This document shows, piece after piece, positions 1 through 10,399 of a stretch of 64,000 nt of DNA. The position numbers were made by a program, and so were the translations under genes. Source of the DNA: Isoetes taiwanensis (Eukaryota; Streptophyta; Lycopodiopsida; Isoetales; Isoetaceae). The DNA lies in assembly GCA_021234155.1 (NCBI GenBank), contig JAJEKV010000049.1:6101593-6165592 (forward strand). Direction: 5' to 3'. Under the pieces are notes generated by a model. That model had not been told where the DNA came from and made no database searches. It saw only the letters and a list, made by a program, of their open reading frames with translations. Every line of letters begins with the position of its first letter. Position 1 is the stretch's first letter.

Positions 1-1893
1 GCGGCCTTCAGCAGCTTGCATGAGATTTAAAATGCTTTGGCGAACTTTAGGCATGACATGTGGCATGAGTTTCTCCAAGTCAGGTGCAAAGTGAACCTTT
101 TTTTCGTCCTCATGAGGAATGGTGTCAACTGCAAAGGCAGGTTGCGTGCCATTTGGAATAATGGTCAAGGGACGTGATGCCCTGGTCTGGCGTGAAACCA
201 AACCAACCCAATTGGATGGCTGGACTGGAGGATTAAGTGCCTGAAAGATTTCCTCCTGTGCTTGTTGATCCAGCTGAGGTTGATTTGCTGGAGCTGGTTG
301 ATAGCGTGATTGCTGAGGCGCTCTTGGTGGCTTCTTAAGAACTGGTCTCGGGCCTTGTTTGCCATTAGCAATCCAGAGTTGGTAAGCCGTGAGGCGGACT
401 GATGTGGTCTGATTGGTGCCAGGAAGCTGTACCTGAACTTGTGGAAGTTGAGGGCACGCCGTGGTGGTATGACCCCATTCTTGACAGTGATAACACTGAG
501 CTTTAGAAGGATCAAAAGGAGGACGTGGGTTGGGTCCCCGTTGTTGCTCCTGTTGCTGATAGAGTTGAGGTGGTTGCACCTGATGTGGTGGCTGCTGATA
601 GTGCGATTGTTGCTGAGGTGTGGTTTGCACTTGATAAACCAGTTTGTTGCGGAACGGTGTGGGATGAGTGCGAGTGCACTCTTCCGTGGCATGATTGCAC
701 ATGTTGCATCTCTTGCAATGAGGCGGGCCATTGGTGGAGTTGCACTCATTTGCCAAGTGGCCTTGGTATTTGCAGATATGGCACCAGATCTGACTGCGCT
801 GTGGATTGGCGTGTTGAGGCTGGACAGCCGTCTGTGGAACCATAACAGGTGGAATGAAAGGGAGCTCCTGAAGAGCCACGCCACGGGAGGAAACATTGAC
901 TGAGTGATTGACAAGATCAATAGCCTGCTCCAAGGTCTTGGGACGCAGGTATTCCGTCATGAGTCGAATAGCTGGAGGAAGTCCTTGGAGAAACCAGACC
1001 AAAATCTGGCTCTGTGTTGGGTACTCCTTGAGTTTACTGAGCAGAATGTGAAGTCGATCTGCAAAATCCCGGGCAGACTCCGTGGGCTCTTGTTGAAGTT
1101 CATTGAGTTGCTTGAGATGAAGTTGATCATCATCCGTGGTCCCATAATGAGAAAGAAAAGCAGTTCGCATTTCTGACCAGTCTTGTTTCCAATGGCTTTT
1201 GTTGGACATGAGCCATTGATGAGGAGAGCCACGCAGGGTGGTGGAAAAGATGTGGAATTTCAGTTGAGGTTGCGCATGAACATTTAGGACAGCTAGAGCC
1301 TCAAATTCTTCCATGTGAGCCTGAGCACTTTGGTCTAAGGGTTTGCCTTTCGTGTTGCCAAAGGTGGGATAAGTCAGTTTCAGAGTCTGAAAGGTAGATG
1401 TGAAAGTGCTTGGCTGGACATGAACAGTATAGTGAGGATATTGAGGTTGAGTTGGATGTGGCATGGTGCCTGAAGGACCCTGATGAAGGGGTGACTGCGG
1501 TTGAGGAACTGAAGCTGCTTGAGCATTGGTTTTGAGATCTGTAAGGTTGTAAACAGAAAGGCAAGGGGGAAATGTAGGGAAAGGATATTCCTGGGTAGGT
1601 GCAAAAGAGACTTGTGGATATCCTTGCCCACCCGGGGGAGATGATGGTTGTGAAGGAAGAGGCGATGGCACTCAAGAATGATGGATGTAGGCATGTTCAG
1701 GTGTATGAAAGTACGGTTGAGAAGGTTGAGCCTGATAGGGCTCCTGATAGTGATGAGGTGACTGAGGCTGTGAGCAATGTTTGCACGCTTGGGGCGGGGA
1801 ACTGGGACGAGACAGGACACGAGGGGTGGGTGGCGCCCGGCCGAGCCCTAGACCAAGATGGCCTCCCTCTATGTCATAAGCGGATCCATACAT
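1..1893 (-). CDS. Retrotransposon gag (Ty3/gypsy type), C-terminus beyond left edge
   Basis: Gag-type capsid/nucleocapsid protein of an LTR retrotransposon, read on the minus strand. The frame is open from about 2190 to the window edge except for one in-frame TGA at 1672-1674. The chosen start is the ATG at 1893; a later in-frame ATG is at 1314. Order: Pro/Gln-rich N-terminus, a retrotrans_gag domain (about 1310-900, with stretches such as MEEFEALAVLNV and ESARDFADRLHILLSKLKEY), then three CX2CX4HX4C zinc knuckles: CHICKYQGHLANEC (about 742-783), CKRCNMCNHATEEC (about 677-715) and CYHCQEWGHTTTAC (about 455-496). The tail is again Pro/Gln-rich. No protease or polymerase is inside the window. 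It may belong to the element with the LTR at 5589-7233, or to a separate element with a possible LTR at 2195-2585. The single TGA could be decay or an assembly error. Confidence 0.8.
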
Positions 1894-2194
1894 GTCGCGA
1901 ATCAGTTTCCCGACGCCGATGGCGCCCAAGCGAGATGCCGCCTGAGAAAGGAGTTCTTCCGGGCGTGAAATTTCGGACGCATGGCGGCAGAAGAAAGTAG
2001 GATTGAATCGCACCCGCAGCGGGCGGCGATGTGTTTGGGGTCCGGGTTCGAACTCCCGGAAGACAGCCCTGTGGAGGACCCGTGGATCTAACAGAAGAGT
2101 CCGGGGGACTATGTCACGCGGGATTTGCAAGAAAAGAACAAGAAGAAGAAAACAGAACAAATATGAGGAAAATGATAAGCTTCCTTGATATCAA

Positions 2195-2585
2195 TGATGA
2201 ACATACATGAGCTCTCGCAATAGAGAGAAAAACTGAAAGGAGACAAGACTCAAAACTCATCTAGAACTCATGTGCGAGCTCTAGTCATATATATAGTACA
2301 ATGGCCTTTGGCCCAATATAGACACTCTGACTGATCTCGGTGCCGACTCCTGGAAGGAGGCCTGATTTGCAGGAATGCTGGCGGTGCCTCTTGAGGTGCC
2401 TGGGATCACGCTGACGCGGGCGGTGATGGCCCGTCACTTGTCTGAGCGGCGTCTCTTGAGTGGCTGCTGCTTGGTCTTCTGCGGGGCCTTAGATGACTGA
2501 CCCGTGGTTGACTGTGGATCCTTGTGCTTGACCTGGTCCGTCGTATGCATGAATAGTCCTGTACCAGGAGGCACAGGACTAACAA
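2195..2585 (-). repeat. Possible LTR of the gag-bearing element
   Basis: Read on the minus strand this block could start TGTTAGTCC at 2585 and end TTCATCA at 2195. It is followed by TTGATATCAAGGAAGC, a weak match to an initiator-tRNA-Met primer site. It contains a TATA-like run (ATATATAT near 2286-2295) and a 26-bp hairpin at 2555-2580 (arms AGTCCTGT and ACAGGACT). No partner LTR or target duplication is visible, so the boundaries are a guess from TG...CA ends and position upstream of gag. Confidence 0.3.
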
Positions 2586-3139
2586 TGTGCCGAAACATAC
2601 CTGCGCCTATGGGCTCTACAAGTCATGTAGTCGGGCATGTCCCTCGTCCTCTCCCATAGCTGCCCCTTACCTCTGGATCCCCCTCATGGCTCGGCTCAAC
2701 GAATCTAGAGATACCCACTTCCCTCCCCTAGGTGGAAGGCTAACTTCCCAGGGTAAGATCTGCTGGTCATACTGGCAAAATATGTCAGTGTAGTAGGGGG
2801 TCCTAGTCAGGGTTGCATGCAGGTCAAAGAGATGGTCAAAGACGTGGAAAGCCTCTCCAGCAGGGAAATCACGGATGTGGCTGGCACTGTCGTATCATCG
2901 AACAAAGTTGGTGGGCGCCATTGAGCAGAGATGGATATAAAAGATGGTTTAGAAGAACTGATGAGAGCCTGGAAAATCGCCTAAGATGGTGAGAGCAATT
3001 TAGGTGAAGGGAAAATGGCAAATGACTTTTATAGACTAGGGTTGCCTCGGCTTCCGTGCACAAGGGTTCTTGATCGAACATACCTTTGTTCTAAGGCTTT
3101 AACAAGGCAAGAAACACTATATGGCATTTTGTTGGGTCC

Positions 3140-3680
3140 AATTTGGACAATCTTGGTCAAACTGGGTCAACTCGAGTGGGCTCGCGTGAAAGGGGTCTGC
3201 GTCGCGAACGCAGAGGCGTTTGGCGCGGAGTCACCCGGTTTGACCAATTTCTGAGAAAACTAAATATTTCTAAGGGTTGTAAGATACTAACATGTCTATT
3301 TGGATCAATTCTAACCTAGCTAGTAACTTATTTCATGCTAATTGGACATATAGAAGTGCTATTTCAAGGCAATCGGGCAAGTTCGCGCCTGCGTCGCGAA
3401 CGCAGAGGCGTTTGGCGCGGACTTACCCGATTTAGCCAATTTCTGCTACTTTTGGGTATTTTTGGCCAAAATTAAGTTCTAAACTAGATTCCTACGCAAA
3501 TTCTAAGCATTCAACTAACTTTTTGCACAAAATTTAGATCAATTTTGCCCCAAAATCGATGTAATCGGGTGGGTTCGCGCGAAACGGGTCTGCGTCGCGA
3601 ACGCAGAGGCGTTTGGTGCGGACTCACCCGGGTCGGCCAATTTTGAGCCAAATTTTGATTCTTATGCTAAAATTTTATGC
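3140..3680. repeat. Three-copy ~200-bp tandem repeat with CGCGA hairpin core
   Basis: A core containing CTGCGTCGCGAACGCAG followed by AGGCGTTTGG appears at about 3197, 3388 and 3590, so the period is about 190-200 bp. Each core can fold as a hairpin with arms CTGCGT and ACGCAG and loop CGCGA. Sequence around the cores is A/T-rich and also partly repeated (the GACTCACCC and GGCCAATTT blocks). It lies downstream of the H3-like ORF, inside the retroelement. Confidence 0.75.
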
Positions 3681-3844
3681 TAATTAAACAATCCTAAACA
3701 TTCTAATTATGATACAAAAGATTATACTCACAATTAATTCATACAAGAATACTATTATATCAGAGAAGAGCTTATTTTACAGAGAAAATTGACTTTTATA
3801 GATAGTAAGTACAATATAGAGGGGAAAACTTATATTTATAATGT

Positions 3845-5041
3845 TTACAAAATTGGAGGTCTTAAGGGCTTCTCCTTGCGGATCCTCCTCGCCAGATGCA
3901 GGTCCTTTGGCATCATCGTCACCCGCTTGGCGCGGATTGCGCAGAGGTTGCCTTCTTCGAAGAGCTGGACCAGCTCCGCCTCTGATGCCTCCTGCAGGGC
4001 CCGGACCATCAGGGGTGTCACCCTGTAGTTTGTCCTGAACTCCTGCAGAACCTCCCAAAGGAGCCGCTCGAACGGCACCTTCCTGATGAGGAGATTAGTG
4101 CACTGCTAGAAGTGCCTAATCTCGCGAAAAACTCGGGCGTGCCTTGAATTAGGTCCATGATGGACTTTTTTCATGGCTTCGGCCTTGGTGGTGGCGGCTT
4201 GGGCTGGTTCTTCGGCCGCCCACCCTTAACGTACTTTTGTATGTTCTACTTACAGTACCAATCATTGTACCTCTTCCACTGGTGGAGGTACTCCTGGTAC
4301 ACTTTCTTGCGACGCTGGAATTCACGGTCTTGCTTTAACATGAATTCCCGCTCGCCCACCTTCTGCTTCTTGATGACCTTTGGTGGCTTGGGCCACTTGG
4401 GATATGGTGGGCGAGCGTGGGGTTTGAGGGCTCCCCGGCGTCTCGTTCGGGCTCTTCTTCTGTTTGCCTGACTGCTTCACTTTCCTCCTCTTCTTCCTCC
4501 TCATCGGTGGGGTCCCGACGAGGCTCCTCAATGTGGACCGTCCCCCTTGGACGGTCTTGGTCCCTTTTGGACCTTTTCTCTCTCCTTCTTGCCTCCTTTT
4601 CCCTCTCCCTGTTCATCCTCCTGGCCGTCTCCTTGGGCCACTCCGCCACCTTCTCATTCCCCTTCTTCTTGCTCGAGGTACCAACCTCGTGCTCTTGCTG
4701 GCACTCCTGCTGTTGCTGTTCTTGCTCTTGCTGCTGCTGCTCTTGCTCCTGCTGCTCTGCTCTTGCTCCTGTTGCTGCTGGTCCTCCTGCTGCTCTTCCT
4801 CCTGGTCGGACAGAGAACCAAAGTGAACGGTCTCGTCCATCTGTTGTGTCTCGACGAAGGAGCTACTCTGGGCCTCCTCCTGGGAGGCGTGGAAAGTGTC
4901 GTCCGTGGAGCTGGACGACTCTTCTTCCCTCCTCGGTTGAAGATGCTCGGGGATCTTCTTGCCTGGACTTGCTGCTGCTGCCGCCATGGAGGGTGTGCGC
5001 CTTGGGCTGAACTTCCTGGCAGTGCATTTGGTCCTCGCCAT
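3845..5041 (-). pseudogene. Histone H3-like ORF with long inserted tail, inside an LTR retroelement
   Basis: The ORF starts at an ATG at 5041, 535 nt inside the primer-binding site. Its N-terminus, MARTKCTARKFSPRR, resembles the histone H3 tail and keeps the K4 and K9 positions. A Ser/Glu/Gln/Lys-rich low-complexity stretch follows, with a frame change inside a CAG/GAG tract near 4750. Next comes a charged segment (about 4649-4500) and a basic Pro-rich segment (about 4450-4240). The C-terminal ~100 residues (4174-3845, same frame as the N-terminus) are a histone H3 fold: [63 protein letters not shown]. The order and spacing of alpha-N, alpha-1, alpha-2 and alpha-3 match H3. Loop 1 is not lengthened as in typical CENH3. 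A TAG replaces the Gln of the alpha-N segment, and other frame changes and stops lie in the middle. Coding is therefore broken in this copy, by decay, errors or possibly unrecognised introns. Total span is about 399 codons against 136 for normal H3. Confidence 0.82.
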
Positions 5042-5575
5042 ATCTTACGGTTAAGCAAACTGATTATGTTAAGCTGGTTAACAAAAAGGGGAGAAAATGG
5101 GGTGGCAAGAAAATATTTAAAAAGGAAGATGCTCTAGGAAATAATCTCTTACCATTAATCGCCCTATTAATTAGCCTCCCCTATTAATTATCTTGGTATA
5201 CCCCTTTATTAGTATATGATTAATGCTATATTATACCATGAAATTCGAATTTTTCTAATGGTTTGAAGTGTTAATCATGAATTTGCACCATTTTTCACCC
5301 GGGTCTCGGACTGGGATGATTCTTCGACCCATTTTGGGTGAAATCTGATGCTGATGCATAATTTTCACTCCAACTTTACTAGAATGTTAATTTGACTCAT
5401 TCTTTTTTCCCCATCTAACAACTTAGCCTATTCTTACGGATCCACTACCTAGGAGAAAATTTTCCCCTATTTTCGAGGTTCCATGGTGGGAATTTTCATT
5501 CCACACCCTATTAGGCCTGTTAGACTACTTACTAGGGACATGGTCAGTGCTAGTTCCTGGTCAACCAAGAACATC
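5042..5575 (-). other. Leader between primer-binding site and H3-like ORF
   Basis: An A/T-rich untranslated stretch downstream of the primer-binding site. I see no coding frame in it. It would contain any packaging signal of the element, but none can be recognised from sequence alone. Confidence 0.5.
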
Positions 5576-5587
5576 GCTCTGATACCA
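5576..5587 (-). other. Primer-binding site for initiator tRNA-Met
   Basis: On the minus strand this reads TGGTATCAGAGC, the standard plant retrotransposon site complementary to the 3' end of initiator tRNA-Met. It starts one base inside the end of the LTR at 5589, which fixes the direction of the element as minus. Confidence 0.93.
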
Positions 5588-5588
5588 T

Positions 5589-7233
5589 TGTGACATTCCC
5601 TACAAAATATATGACGCTCGGCCGTACACTCCGTAGAAAATCCCCCATCCGGTCCTTCGACCGCACAGGCCCTCCGTCTATCCCGCACTCCGGGGTATCC
5701 CTAGTGCGGGAAGGGGACACGAAGCTGTCTTGCGCGCCCTTCCCCTATGGGCTCCTATCACAGCAGAAGTATAAACAACGTCAGAACTAGCAATAGCAAT
5801 ACATCACACTACCTCGAAGGGTAGCACATCCACATATCCATAGCTACAACAGAGATAACCTATGTCATAAAACATGAGAGCTCCTACCCAAGGCTCATAC
5901 TCTTGGGGAGGTAGACCGATGGCTAGGCCTCAAGATAGAGCAGACCGAGTCATAACAATGGCGGGGCTGGCTATAGACAATGGCGAGGGTTGACCACTCC
6001 ATCCGCCCCTCCTGTGCATACTTTGCAGATGGGCTAGATCGGGCTTTGGCATGACTCTAGCCTTCCAAATATACAATCCCATGGTATCACTCATCGGGAC
6101 TACTCCAGGTTGCATCTCCCTGGCCCGTTGAGGCAGGAAGGGTTTTATCTCCCCTTCACAGGGTCTAGAGGTTCCACGGGCGGCTAGAGAATCATGGCGG
6201 CACACGATTCGTTCCCGACTTACCCCCCAAAACAAGAGCCAGGCCAACACCTGCAACTCTTGAGAGGCAGGGCAACACCATTGCCCCAGGAGGTGTCGGA
6301 CCCATGCCCGGCCCACACGAAGTGACCGGCCATAAGCCTAGCCCGCTATGGAGTCCCCAGTAGCCACACTCAGCAGGGGCCCTCCCTCCGTATCTCTTCT
6401 AGCCCCGTTGTGTAGTGCTGAGTCACGTCATAGCCCCCTTAGCCCGGTGGGTTCCTATGCACAGGCCGCATAATAATAGGAACTAAAGGGTCTAACTAGG
6501 AGCATTACTAAGTAAGGCTACTAGGCTTCTCCCCCTTCCCAATACAAGAGGAGCAAACATGATCAACCATCATCATACAACATCAGATCATGATAATCAT
6601 CAGAATAACATCTAACCTAATCATACATATCTAACTTACAGTTAGGGTTCCTTGATTAGGGTTCAAGATGTTGAATAAGGGTTCTAGGATGGCTCTACTC
6701 TAGATACGAAATACTGACTCATCTGGAGTGCTAACTTCCAGATGAACTACTATGAACACTAATCCAAATACCTGCCCCCGAAGTGCTCCCTCCCATTCCT
6801 GGCGTCATGATCCTTGAAGTGGTCGAAGCCGCGCTCACTCCAAGATTGTGCACACACTCTAGGGGCCGCTGCACTAGGCTATGCCATAGCAAACGACGCT
6901 CGAAATGGGGTTTCGAGTGCGAAGAAGGTTCCCAAGGTGTTAGGGCCAGGAAAAGAGGACTAGGGTTAGGGTTTAGGTTAATATAGGTTAGGGTCCACAT
7001 GGGATGACACGTGGTTCCACGTGGCTCCAATGGGATATGGCCATGTGGCGGTTGCCCAATAGGGTAAGGTCATGTGAAAATGGGCCTTATCCTAAGGTTA
7101 TCTAAGTTATATACATAGCTTAGATATGCACCCATGCCACTTCCTAAGGTATACAAGGCTACGAAGTAGACTTGTATAGTGACGGACCCGAAAATATACG
7201 TATTTATAGCGTATATTTCCCTGGAACGTCACA
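5589..7233 (-). mobile_element. 5' LTR (1,645 bp) of the H3-bearing retroelement
   Basis: On the minus strand the LTR begins TGTGACGTTCC (7233) and ends GGGAATGTCACA (5589), giving inverted ends TGTGAC...GTCACA. The primer-binding site lies one base inside. The first ~43 bp and an internal ~460 bp (about 5870-6330) match the chromovirus 3' LTR starting at 50691 on the plus strand. That copy lacks the ~860 bp between these two blocks. The other LTR of this element would lie beyond the left edge. Small ORFs inside are not convincing genes. Confidence 0.87.
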
Positions 7234-7249
7234 AACGACCTATTGGTAG

Positions 7250-8085
7250 AAGAGGTTTCAATAAGATAGCATGGACATGGAGTTTACCTCCTACTCATGA
7301 CCTTAGTAACATGGACCATAGATGTTTGTATTGTGGGGCTATGCAATGGAAAGCAGAAGAAGAAATGTCTGGCATGTGCAAATGGAAACATTCAACTGCC
7401 ATTGAATCCAGAACTACCACATGCATTGTTTGTCCTATATACGAGAACAAATAGTTTGGATGATCATTTTCGCACGAACATTAGAAAGTATAATAATATA
7501 TTCTCATTTGCCTCGGTGGGCGTGAAAATTGATGAGGCGCTGGCAAATGCTGTTGGTGGGGCCTATACTTTTAGGGTCAATGGCCGCATGTGCCATAAGA
7601 TGGGAACACTATTGCCACTGCAAGGGCATCAAGAGCATGCAAAATTTGCACAGATATACATCTTGGATGGTGATGACATGCAAGTTGAATGTAGGATGTC
7701 TATATTTGATGGATTAAAGCAAGAAATAGTGGTGCATTTGTAGGCCCTTATGACAGAGCATAATCCATTTGTTAGCATATTCTTGAGTGCGGCACAAATT
7801 ATGCGTATTCATCCAACCATGGATATCTGTTTTCATATACCTTCTTGAAATGTGCAGAATCCTGTGAGGAGACAATATAATGCTCCAACTGCAAATGAAG
7901 TGGCTATCTTAACGCCTATTGAAGATAAGCCCAAAGATGGTCAGAGGGACATTATTGGATGGTGGTGTGAAGTTTATATAGATGCATATCACTCGTCCTA
8001 CGATCCATTCCACTCTATGTTACTTCTTCCCTACGGTACACATGGGTGGCATCTTAATGTAATTGATGCCATTTTGCAAATTTTG
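7250..8085 (+). pseudogene. Helitron replication-helicase N-terminal relic
   Basis: Fragments on the plus strand match the region upstream of the helitron-like Rep domain in plant Helitrons. There is a Cys-rich start (CLYCGAMQWKAEEEMS near 7320-7370), then IQLPLNPELPHALFVL, RKYNNIFSFASVGVKIDEAL, a KFAQIYILD block and RMSIF. After a break come RRQYNAPTANEVAILTP, a DII block and SYDPFHSMLLLPYGTHGW (7860-8060). A frame change near 7370 and stops near 7741 and 7845 break it. No Rep His-His motif, helicase or Helitron end is present. The relic begins just outside the LTR at 7233, so the LTR element may have inserted into an older Helitron. Confidence 0.8.
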
Positions 8086-8099
8086 CACAAAGATTGATT

Positions 8100-9985
8100 G
8101 TCTTAAGCAACCTTAACCAAGTAGAATCCACTGAGATTGATCCAAATGCCAGGTTTCCGGTCAACACATGGTGATGGACGGGTTTCCCACCATGGAGTCT
8201 TATGGGGTCTGATAGACTTGTTAATCCTCATGGATATTAATGTTCAGTTCAAGTCAATCCAATTTGGGATCTTCATATGCCTTTGCATTCTAGTTTATTA
8301 TAAGTATGAGGACATTTTGACACAGGGCATGTAATGACAACATGTTGACTTCATGCTGAGTCATATGGATGAGAGTAGGGCAATGATTGTATGGTGGTGC
8401 TTACAAAATTATCTATAAAGAACCTTAAGAAATCACACGACTTTAGAGAGCCATACTTCCTAAAAAGACACATTCCTTAAAAACTACACTTATTGATAAA
8501 TCACACCTCCAAAAACTATACCTTCTTAAAAACACCACCACCTCAAAAAACAAAAACTACAGTTCTTTTAAGAAAAAAACATACATCCTTAAAAAACCAC
8601 ATCTCCTAAAAAGAAAAAACCACAACTTCTTAAAACTGCGATTTGTGGCAGTTCTTGATGATTGAGAATCAAGAATTGATGGACGAGTTATGGCAATATA
8701 TTGAAGAATCCAGAATTGTTGGACGTGGAACCATCTCTTGCTGTTGGGTCGAGCAAGATTTATGTGGATCTAGCTATAACTATGCATAAAATTTGCTATG
8801 GATTTCTGTATAAGAATTTCTGTGGATTTCTATCGGTATAAATAGAAATAGATTGGCAATGCCGGCAATGTTTCTCAACTCAGTAGGATTGATAAGCAAC
8901 ACCTAGTACCCAGTGCCCTATAAGGTATGTCTTCTATCTTCTATTTCCTAGATGTGGAAGGTTTCGTCTGATTTGTGATAAAAGAGTTTAGATAAGATCT
9001 ACCAGGCAAACATGGAATTGCATGAAGCTTTATCTCATAAAAGAGTCGATCTCGCTCCAATCAGCTCCAATCTTCCTTCTAAATCACCTAAACCACCTTG
9101 AAGCCAGGTACTTGGGCTTTCGTCGTACTACTTTTTCTCTAAACCAATATGGCGGACCCAGATGGGCCTCACCCAACTTGCTCCATTAGCTCATGCGTGA
9201 GCTCCGATGTCCAAAACCGGCCCAAATTATCAAGCCTTTAGACTCCCTGAAGGGGCCTGTAACAAAAACACAGGGTATTGTGTCTGGGATGTGGTCCCAA
9301 GATAAATCCCACTTCACAAGCTCCAACAAGCTTTTCAAGTACCAGCAACACCTCTGCAACTCTGGCAAGCGATTTGCTGCATTTCAACTAATACTTTCAA
9401 GCTAGAAAAAGCCTGATCCGTACACCACAAGCAAGCAAATAATGGTTTGATCAACTTCATCTCCTTCCTGCTAATTCTTCTTGCAAATGGGGACAAAACT
9501 AACTGCATACATGGTCCAAAGTGGACTCGTTCATGTTGACTGTTTAAGTGGATCCATGGATAATTAAGATGCAAGTTATGGATGGAATATTAGCTATAAA
9601 ATTACATTCTTGCAGTACACACCCCGCACCCAATAAACGTAACACCTTGAAGAGCTGGGTTTCCCATTCAAAGTTGAAAACAACCGTTTCACAGCAATGG
9701 GCAGATTAATGCATTAAAGACTTTATTATAGCATCTTTTAAGCATTGCTACTTTCACTTACAAGTTTCTAGGATTACTAGTTTTGTTTCTATCAGGGATA
9801 GACAAAACGATTACATTCCTCGTTGTTTATTTTGAACTATTAGAGAACACTCGATAGTGAGAATACCATGGTCATAGGAAACCCTCTATCTAATGGATGC
9901 ACGAATACACACAAGACAATACCATAGGTTCAAATCCTATGCCACAAATATCCCTATGTAGTTACTCACTTCCCCAAATGCAAGG
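8100..9985. other. No gene recognised; A/C-rich low-complexity stretch at 8420-8640
   Basis: At 8420-8640 the plus strand is a run of degenerate units like CTTAAAAACCACA separated by A-runs. The rest is unique-looking A/T-rich sequence. A TATAAATAGAAATAG motif at about 8834 may be a promoter or LTR remnant, but no LTR ends could be placed. Confidence 0.5.
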
Positions 9986-9987
9986 GA

Positions 9988-10023
9988 AAGAGAAATGTTC
10001 GCGTCGCGATAAATTTCTTGTAA
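9988..10023 (+). repeat. Shortened copy of a ~45-bp palindromic repeat
   Basis: GAGAAATGTTCGCG is followed directly by TCGCGATAAATTTCTTGTA. The flanks are the same as in the fuller copies at 15510-15556 (opposite strand) and 59281-59325, but most of the GC-rich centre is missing. Confidence 0.75.
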
Positions 10024-10164
10024 TTATATATATTCTTTGATGTGGTATAGTAGGTTGGCATGTAAAATGAGGAACAATAAAATATAATTGAAGGTATAAG
10101 GAAATCTACGTTTTTACCTATCCGTTATATCTATCTAATTATTAAGCTGATTGATTTTAGCAAG

Positions 10165-10315
10165 GGGGAAGTTTGTTCGTTAAGAAAGAGTATTTTTAGC
10201 GTCCTATGGGTCGAAAATATCCTTGGGGCCGAGAAGGTTTATCGATGCTAATTTTGTTCGCTAAGGAAAAGTACATTTAGCGTTCTATGGGTCGAAAATA
10301 TCCTGGGGACCCATT
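10165..10315 (+). repeat. Direct repeat, two ~65-bp copies
   Basis: The blocks around 10165-10230 and 10245-10312 share the order GTTTGTTCG / TTTTGTTCG, AAG-A-AAGTA, TTTAGCG and CTATGGGTCGAAAATATCC. Origin unknown. Confidence 0.65.
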
Positions 10316-10399
10316 TATACTAGTGGGCCAAATAAAGCAGGAGTGGTTGAGGCTCCAATTATGGAGGAAGTAGACTTGTAACTCATCATTACTAAAACG

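Noticed and set aside
439..903. Plus-strand ORFs opposite the gag
   Set aside because: The minus strand carries three zinc knuckles and a gag domain; the plus-strand translation shows nothing known.
2030..2065. tRNA-like T-arm (GGGTTCGAACTCC on plus strand), possible tRNA gene or SINE B-box
   Set aside because: No acceptor, D or anticodon arm could be built around it and no A-box at the right distance; it lies inside the open gag-side frame. One B-box match is not enough.
3845..4078. Calling the H3 fold a CENH3 (centromeric histone)
   Set aside because: Loop 1 is not lengthened and the sequence follows ordinary H3 spacing; CENH3-specific features are missing. Left as H3-like.
4417..5137. 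Long plus-strand ORFs rich in Ser, Cys and Leu (4417-5010, 4464-4826, 4547-5137)
   Set aside because: They are the complement of the Gln/Glu/Ser-rich stretch of the minus-strand ORF; repeated CAG/GAG codons leave all frames open by chance.
5930..6316. 128-codon minus-strand ORF inside the LTR
   Set aside because: Lies within an LTR, no known domain, and the matching block of the other LTR (50734-51215) does not keep the frame clearly.
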